A DNA stretch of 64,000 nucleotides from assembly GCF_022809715.1 (NCBI RefSeq), contig NZ_CP094459.1, positions 1,550,001 to 1,614,000 on the forward strand. Reading direction: 5' to 3'. The stretch is from Burkholderia pyrrocinia. Lineage in GTDB: Bacteria > Pseudomonadota > Gammaproteobacteria > Burkholderiales > Burkholderiaceae. Both the position numbers and the translations under genes were made by a program. Shown here one piece after another: positions 59,132 to 64,000 of the stretch; position 1 is the stretch's first letter; every line of letters starts with the position of its first letter. The notes beneath the pieces are model-generated. The model was not told the DNA's origin and did not search any database. It worked only from the letters and a program-made list of their open reading frames with translations.

Positions 59132-59164
59132 GTGGCGCGCGCCCCCGAGGGGCGGGGCGCGCGC
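59132..59164 (-). terminator. GC hairpin after the MFS transporter gene
   Basis: GCGCGCGCCCC and GGGGCGCGCGC pair around CGAGGGGC, 30 bases past the transporter stop. There is no T run, so intrinsic termination is weak. Confidence 0.4.
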
Positions 59165-59191
59165 GATGGTGCGCTGCGTCAATGTGCGGGT

Positions 59192-60412
59192 TCAGCCGAC
59201 CGTGCTACGCGTATTGACCGATTGCGTCATGTCGATGCCGCGCCGCTCGCGGCTGAACAGGATCAGCACGGCGATCGCGACGGCGACGATGCTGGCCACG
59301 AGCGCGAGCGCGAAGCTGTAATTGTTGTCGTGCGACACGGCGAGCGATGCCTGCATCGTCGCGTTGCCGGACGCGAGCAGGTTGCCGAGCTGGTAGACGA
59401 CGCCGGGGAAGGTCGCGCGGATTTCGTCGGGCGAAATCTCGTTCAGGTGGACCGGAATCACGCCCCACGCGCCCTGTACCGAGATCTGCATCAGGAACGC
59501 GCCCGCGGCGAGCGCAACCGGGCCGCTCGAGAACGCCCACAGCGGCAGCACGGGCAGTGCGATCAGCGCGGCGATGAAGATCGTGCGGCGCCGGCCGATC
59601 CGTTCCGAGATCGCACCGAACGACAGTCCGCCGACGATTGCGCCGATGTTCAGCACGATCGTGATCCACGACACGGTATGCGGATCGAAGTGATGCTGTT
59701 CGCGCAGGAACGTCGGATAGAGATCCTGCGTGCCGTGCGAGAAGAAGTTGAACGCGGTCATCAGCACGATCGCGTAGATCGTGAGCTTCCAGTTCTGCTT
59801 CAGCGTGGTCCCGAGGCTCGGGCGCGGGCGTTTCTCCATCAGTTTCCACGCCGGCGATTCGGGCACGTGCGTGCGCACGTACAGCACGAGCAGCGCGGGC
59901 AGCACGCCGACCATGAACATGCCGCGCCAGCCGATGTACTGGTAGAAGAGGCCGAACACGACGGACGCGAGCAGATAGCCGCTCGGATAGCCGGCCTGCA
60001 GCAGCCCCGATACGAAGCCGCGCGCATGGGTCGGCACGGTTTCCATCGTCAGCGCGGAGCCGACGCCCCATTCGCCGCCCATCGCGATGCCGAACAGCGC
60101 GCGCAGCACCAGCAGCGCGGTCAGGCTCGGCGCGAAACCCGACGCGAGTTCGAGCAGCGAATAACACGCGATGTTGACCATCAGCGTCGGGCGGCGGCCG
60201 AAGCGGTCGGCGAGCCGGCCGAAGATCAGTGCGCCGAGCGGGCGCATCGCGAGCGTCAGCGTGAGCGCGAACGCAACGGCGGTGATCGTCGACGCGAATT
60301 CGGCGGCGATGTCCTTCAGCACGAAAACCATCAGGAAAAAATCGAACGCATCGAGCGTCCAGCCCAGGTAGGCGGCGATCGTGACGTTGCGTTGTTCGCG
60401 GGTCCAGCTCAT
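59192..60412 (-). CDS. MFS transporter, sialate/lactate:H+ symporter (SHS) type
   Basis: 406 residues with 12 predicted helices. The N-terminal mark LGWTLDAFDFFLMVFVLKDIA matches the NanT/Jen1-like SHS group. Motif A reads GRLADRFGRRPTLM between helices 2 and 3, and its second copy SERIGRRRTIF between helices 8 and 9. ALFGIAMGGEWGVGSALTMETVP is typical of carboxylate porters. It probably imports a monocarboxylate. GAGGAGA precedes ATG 60412; the longer frame from 60478 adds a non-conserved leader. Confidence 0.85.
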   Translation of the reverse strand: MSWTREQRNVTIAAYLGWTLDAFDFFLMVFVLKDIAAEFASTITAVAFALTLTLAMRPLGALIFGRLADRFGRRPTLMVNIACYSLLELASGFAPSLTALLVLRALFGIAMGGEWGVGSALTMETVPTHARGFVSGLLQAGYPSGYLLASVVFGLFYQYIGWRGMFMVGVLPALLVLYVRTHVPESPAWKLMEKRPRPSLGTTLKQNWKLTIYAIVLMTAFNFFSHGTQDLYPTFLREQHHFDPHTVSWITIVLNIGAIVGGLSFGAISERIGRRRTIFIAALIALPVLPLWAFSSGPVALAAGAFLMQISVQGAWGVIPVHLNEISPDEIRATFPGVVYQLGNLLASGNATMQASLAVSHDNNYSFALALVASIVAVAIAVLILFSRERRGIDMTQSVNTRSTVG

Positions 60413-60570
60413 GTCCGAGGTCTCCTCGTTGGCTTGCGCGCTCACGATGTGCATGCGGATGCCGGCCCGCTTGCGCACGGTGCGCGGGCACTGATCGAGT
60501 GTAGGCCGCGGCGCCGCGCGATGTGGGGCGCGATAACGCCGAATCGGGAATAATCCCTACGAAATGATCT

Positions 60571-60581
60571 GTTTCGGAAAC
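60571..60581. promoter_or_regulatory. Small palindrome upstream of the acetyltransferase gene
   Basis: GTTTC-G-GAAAC with a further GGAAAC copy directly after it, about 110 bases before the GNAT gene. A possible operator; no regulator can be named. Confidence 0.3.
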
Positions 60582-60692
60582 GGAAACGAAGCCGCGCCGG
60601 ACCGGCGACAGGCATCTGTATCATTCCGGAAGGCGTTTTGTATTTGTTCTGTAATGCGCTCGATGCGCATCGTCACCGAATCAGGAGTCCCG

Positions 60693-61235
60693 ATGAACGA
60701 ACGTTCCGATGCTGCGCTGCCCGTGCTCGAAACCGCCAGGCTGTGGCTGCGTCCGCGCGTGCTGGCCGATCTCGACGCGTGCATCGCGATGGATCGCGAT
60801 CCCGAGGTCACACGGCATATCGCGGGCCCGTGGCACGATCCCGTCGAGCATCGCCGCTTCGTCACGCACCGGATCACGCGCGACTATCCGCCGGGACTCG
60901 GCTACTGGTCGATCTTCGAGAAGGCCGCACCCGATACGTTCATCGGCTGGGTCCTGCTGATTCCCGACTATGCGGACGGTGCACGCGACGTCGAGATCGG
61001 CTGGCGGCTCGTGCGCACGACCTGGGGCCGCGGCATCGCGAGCGAGGCCGCGGCGGCGGTCGTGCGGCATGCATTCGATACCGTGCGCCTGCCGCGCGTG
61101 ATCGCCGATATCGCCGAGGCCAACAGCGGTTCGCTGAACGTCGCGCGCAAGCTCGGGATGCGTCGCGTGAGCGTCGTGCACGACGGCATTCCTTATATCC
61201 GCCATCGTCTCGAGCGCAACGATCTGCGCGCGTAG
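60693..61235 (+). CDS. GNAT-family N-acetyltransferase (RimJ/RimL-like)
   Basis: 180 residues, single GNAT domain. The start TARLWLRPRVLADLDACIAM is typical of RimJ-type enzymes. The acetyl-CoA loop region reads VEIGWRLVRTTWGRGIASEAAAAVVRHAF (Q/R-x-x-G-x-G/A as RTTWGRGIAS), and the C-terminal motif is IADIAEANSGSLNVARKLGM. The substrate may be a protein N-terminus or a small amine. AGGAG before ATG 60693 fixes the start. Confidence 0.9.
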   Translation: MNERSDAALPVLETARLWLRPRVLADLDACIAMDRDPEVTRHIAGPWHDPVEHRRFVTHRITRDYPPGLGYWSIFEKAAPDTFIGWVLLIPDYADGARDVEIGWRLVRTTWGRGIASEAAAAVVRHAFDTVRLPRVIADIAEANSGSLNVARKLGMRRVSVVHDGIPYIRHRLERNDLRA

Positions 61236-61365
61236 CACGGCATCGTGCGCACGCGTGCGCGGTTGTCGGAGATCGTCAATCGCCGGCGTATCGAGGTCAT
61301 GACGTATTAACGGCTCGCGCGATCAGGAGTATCGTTGCCGGAAATTCGCAACATGGGGTACGACC

Positions 61366-61992
61366 ATGACACTCGGCCGCGACGTTCATCTCATTCCCGT
61401 CAGGCTCGACGCGCTGCGTCCGACGCAGATGACGGTGGGTTATCGCGAAGTCAAGGCGAAGCGCAAGCACTGGAAGGCACTCGACAAGCGCGCGCGCAAG
61501 GCCGCGATCGAATCGCACTGGTTCCCGGCCGTCCTCGGCCCGGACGGGCTGCACTACATCACCGATCACCATCATCTCGGCCTCGCGCTGATCGAGGAGG
61601 GCGAGTCGCGCGTGAACGCGATGCTGCTGAAGGATCTGTCGTGGCTCGACGACACGATTTTCTGGCGGATGATGGAGCACAACCAGTGGGTGCATCCGTT
61701 CGGCGCGGACGGGTCGCGCCGCGACTACGCGAATTTGCCGAAGGCGCTGACGGGGCTCGTGGACGATCCGTACCGCAGCCTTGCAGGCGAACTGCGCACG
61801 GCGGGCGGCTATGCGAAGGACGCGACGCCGTTCAGCGAATTCCTGTGGGCCGATTACCTGCGCCAGCACGTGTCGCTCGACCAGATTCGCAAGAACTTCG
61901 CGAAAGCGCTCGACGTCGCGCTGCACCGCGCGCACGACCAGGATGCGCGCTATCTGCCCGGCTGGTCGGGCGTCATCGCCGTCAAACCCTGA
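61366..61992 (+). CDS. ParB-like nuclease-domain protein (ParBc_2)
   Basis: 208 residues. HLIPVRLDALRPTQMTVGYREVKAKRKHWKAL opens the ParBc_2 family. The conserved WFPAVLGPDGLHYITDHHHLGLAL follows, with DHHH likely the active or metal site. The end KNFAKALDVALHRAHDQDARYLPGWSG is also typical. It has no helix-turn-helix, so it is not a chromosome partition ParB in the usual sense. It might act as a CTPase- or sulfiredoxin-like domain. It lies 25 bases before the anion transporter gene, possibly co-transcribed. Confidence 0.8.
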   Translation: MTLGRDVHLIPVRLDALRPTQMTVGYREVKAKRKHWKALDKRARKAAIESHWFPAVLGPDGLHYITDHHHLGLALIEEGESRVNAMLLKDLSWLDDTIFWRMMEHNQWVHPFGADGSRRDYANLPKALTGLVDDPYRSLAGELRTAGGYAKDATPFSEFLWADYLRQHVSLDQIRKNFAKALDVALHRAHDQDARYLPGWSGVIAVKP

Positions 61993-62016
61993 CCGGCGCA
62001 CAGCGCCGACCGCCTC

Positions 62017-63747
62017 ATGACGATCGCCCCGATCCGCCCCGATGCCGGCCCGCAGCATGCCGACCATTTTTCAGCGCTCGACGCGGCCTCGCCGCCGCCC
62101 GCGCGGCGCATCGGCCTCGATGCACTGGCCGGCCTGTCGATCGCGGGCCTGCTGATTCCCGAGGCGGTCGCGTATGCCGGGCTGGCCAACCTGCCGCCGC
62201 AGGCCGGTCTCATCGCGCTGCTGGCGGGGCTCGTCATCTATGCGCTCACGGGCAGCAGCCGCTTCGCGATCGTGTCGTCGACGTCGTCTTCGGCTGCCGT
62301 GCTCGCGGCGACCGTGCTCGCGGAATCGGGGATGGCGCTTGCCGAACAGCTCGCGCTGGCGGCGGCGCTGGTCGCGATGACGGGCGTGCTGTTCATCCTG
62401 GCGGGCGCCGCGCGGCTCGGCGGCATGTCGGACTTCGTCGCGCGGCCCGTGCTGCGCGGCTTCACGTTCGGGCTCGCACTGACGATCGTCATCAAGCAGT
62501 TGCCGAAGATTCTCGCGATTTCCGTGCAGCACAGCGATGCGCCGCATGTCACGCTCGACCTGATCACCGGCGCGCCGCATGCGAACCTCGCGAGTGCCGT
62601 GCTCGGCGCAACCGCGCTGGCGCTGCTGTTCGTGCTCGGGCGCCGCTCGCGCGTGCCCGCGACGCTCGTCGTGATCGTGCTGTCAATCGCGGTCGGCTAT
62701 GCGATCGACTGGCAGCGATACGGGATCGCGATCGTCGGCCACATCGATTTCCGGCACATCGAATTCGGCCTGCCACAGCTCGACCGCAACGCGTGGATGC
62801 AGACGGTCGAGCTCGCGTTCGCGCTGATGCTGATCCTGTACGCGGAGTCGTACGGATCGATCCGAAACTTCGCGCTGAAGCATGGCGACAGCGTGTCGCC
62901 GAACCGCGACCTCGTCGCGCTCGGCTGCGCGAACCTCGTGTCGGGCCTGCTGCACGGGATGCCGGTCGGCGCCGGCTATTCGGCGACGTCGGCGAACGAA
63001 GCGGCCGGCGCGCAGTCGCGCTTCGCCGGCCTGTGGGCAGCCGGCGTGGTCGCGCTGATCGTCTGGCTGCTGCTGCCGCAACTCGCGCGCACGCCGGAGC
63101 CCGTGCTTGCGGCGATCGTGATCTTCGCGGTCAGCCACTCGCTGCATCCGACCGTATTCCGGCCATACTGGGACTGGCATCGCGACCGGCTCGTCGTGAT
63201 CGCGGCGTTGCTTGCGGTGCTCGTGCTCGGCGTGCTGCACGGGCTGCTGGCGGCCATCGGCGTGAGCCTGCTGCTGACGCTGCGCAAGCTGTCCGAGCCG
63301 AACGTCAGCGTGCTCGGCCGGCTGCGCGACAGCCATGACTTCGTCGACGTCGCGAGCCATGCCGACGCGAAGCCGGTGCCGGGCGTGCTGATCGTGCGGC
63401 CCGAGGCGCAGCTGTTCTTCGCGAACGCGGACCGGATGCTGAATCGCGTGCGCGCGCTGATGAAGGCCGCGCCGGACACGCATGCCGTGATGCTGAGCCT
63501 CGAGGAAACGCCGGATGTCGACGGCACGACGATCGAATCGTTGCGCACGTTCGCGGCCGAATGCACGGCACGCGGGCTGCGGCTCGCGATCGTGAGGCTC
63601 AAGATGCATGCGCTGCATGCATTGCGCCGCGCGGCCGACGATACGCTGCATGAGGATGCGATGTCCGAACTGAGCGTCGACGAAAGTCTTCAACTGCTGC
63701 AGGCCGGTATGCCGCCGGACGACGGCGACGGAACGACCGCCGCGTGA
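62017..63747 (+). CDS. SulP-family inorganic anion transporter with STAS domain
   Basis: 576 residues. A membrane domain of about 12-14 helices begins LAGLSIAGLLIPEAVAYAGLANLPPQAGL, the SulP signature in helices 1-2 (in pieces). The STAS domain (about 440-555) contains GVLIVRPEAQLFFANADRM and LSLEETPDVDGTTIESLRTF. It moves sulfate, bicarbonate or a related anion; the substrate cannot be told apart here. Its end is 23 bases from the stop of the kinase gene on the other strand. Confidence 0.9.
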   Translation: MTIAPIRPDAGPQHADHFSALDAASPPPARRIGLDALAGLSIAGLLIPEAVAYAGLANLPPQAGLIALLAGLVIYALTGSSRFAIVSSTSSSAAVLAATVLAESGMALAEQLALAAALVAMTGVLFILAGAARLGGMSDFVARPVLRGFTFGLALTIVIKQLPKILAISVQHSDAPHVTLDLITGAPHANLASAVLGATALALLFVLGRRSRVPATLVVIVLSIAVGYAIDWQRYGIAIVGHIDFRHIEFGLPQLDRNAWMQTVELAFALMLILYAESYGSIRNFALKHGDSVSPNRDLVALGCANLVSGLLHGMPVGAGYSATSANEAAGAQSRFAGLWAAGVVALIVWLLLPQLARTPEPVLAAIVIFAVSHSLHPTVFRPYWDWHRDRLVVIAALLAVLVLGVLHGLLAAIGVSLLLTLRKLSEPNVSVLGRLRDSHDFVDVASHADAKPVPGVLIVRPEAQLFFANADRMLNRVRALMKAAPDTHAVMLSLEETPDVDGTTIESLRTFAAECTARGLRLAIVRLKMHALHALRRAADDTLHEDAMSELSVDESLQLLQAGMPPDDGDGTTAA

Positions 63748-63769
63748 CGAGGCGGTGCGGCGGCGCGGT

Positions 63770-64000
63770 CTATTGCGAAAGCACGGCGTCGGCAGCGCGA
63801 TCGATCATATCGGCCACTTCCGCGGCCGTCGGCGCATAGGCGCCTGCGTGAGCGCAGGCGACCGCCGCGCACGCGGCCGCGTAACGCAGATGCTCGGCGG
63901 GCGATGCATCGGGCCGTGCAAGCTGGCTCGCGAGCCAGCCGCCGATGCTGGCGTCGCCGCAGCCGACCGTGTCGGCGACGTCGGTCGGGAACGCGGGCTG
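63770..64000 (-). CDS. PfkB-family carbohydrate kinase, 3' end
   Basis: Partial: only the last 76 residues lie in the window. They contain the PfkB signature DTVGCGDASIGGWLA, whose Asp in GCGD is the catalytic base (the usual form is GAGD, here with Cys). The end is Ala-rich and typical of fructokinase/ribokinase-like enzymes. The substrate is unknown without the N-terminal half. Confidence 0.8.
   Translation of the reverse strand, partial: QPAFPTDVADTVGCGDASIGGWLASQLARPDASPAEHLRYAAACAAVACAHAGAYAPTAAEVADMIDRAADAVLSQ

Overview
The window is high-GC DNA from a Burkholderia, most likely the main chromosome of a Burkholderia cepacia complex species. This rests on the gene order rimP-nusA-infB-rbfA-truB, then typA, sucA-sucB-lpd and zapE, followed by a complete Tad/Flp pilus locus and a second, long-tailed Hfq. 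Nearly all of it is protein-coding. One tRNA gene (Pro, GGG) is present. There is no CRISPR array, prophage or complete insertion sequence.

Layout. 1-310: a wrecked tyrosine phosphatase gene. 363-1076: methyltransferase. 1237-1313: tRNA-Pro. 1454-2662: bamC. 2700-3207: a gene-poor stretch with a strong sigma-54 promoter, two hairpins and a terminator, read here as a candidate small RNA. 3208-9285: small metabolic and hypothetical genes, a stand-alone IS5-type domain protein, and a LysR regulator next to an aminotransferase. 9558-19331: scpB, rluB and the translation/transcription operon rimP-nusA-infB-rbfA-truB. 19429-24365: a MarR-controlled EmrAB/NodT-type efflux operon read leftward. 24693-33822: typA, the 2-oxoglutarate dehydrogenase operon and zapE. 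33967-34942: a second IS5-type domain protein and a DUF2147 protein.

35109-53269 is the accessory core. A leftward operon encodes two paralogous, highly repetitive lipoproteins and a TpsB-type outer-membrane transporter. It starts from a perfect sigma-54 promoter. A 677-bp divergent control region separates it from the rightward Tad locus (flp, cpaA, tadE-like, cpaB, cpaC, cpaE, cpaF, tadB, tadC, tadD, DUF3613, tadG). The last gene of the Tad locus encodes a sigma-54 activator with a receiver-like domain that lacks the phosphoacceptor Asp.

53326-64000: a DUF2968 protein, hfq2, a PXPV-repeat protein, a DUF1571 protein, fadD with a TetR regulator, an MFS acid transporter, a GNAT acetyltransferase, a ParB-like protein, a SulP transporter, and the 3' end of a PfkB-family kinase.

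Working together: the main inference is a local sigma-54 circuit. The activator encoded at the end of the Tad locus is the natural candidate to act at the two sigma-54 promoters (39988-40003 minus, 2882-2897 plus). Each promoter has CGTTACG-type repeats 80-175 bp upstream. This would tie pilus production, the repetitive surface lipoproteins with their transporter, and a small RNA (with Hfq2 nearby as a possible chaperone) into one adhesion/aggregation programme. The motifs are seen in the sequence; the regulatory link is inference.
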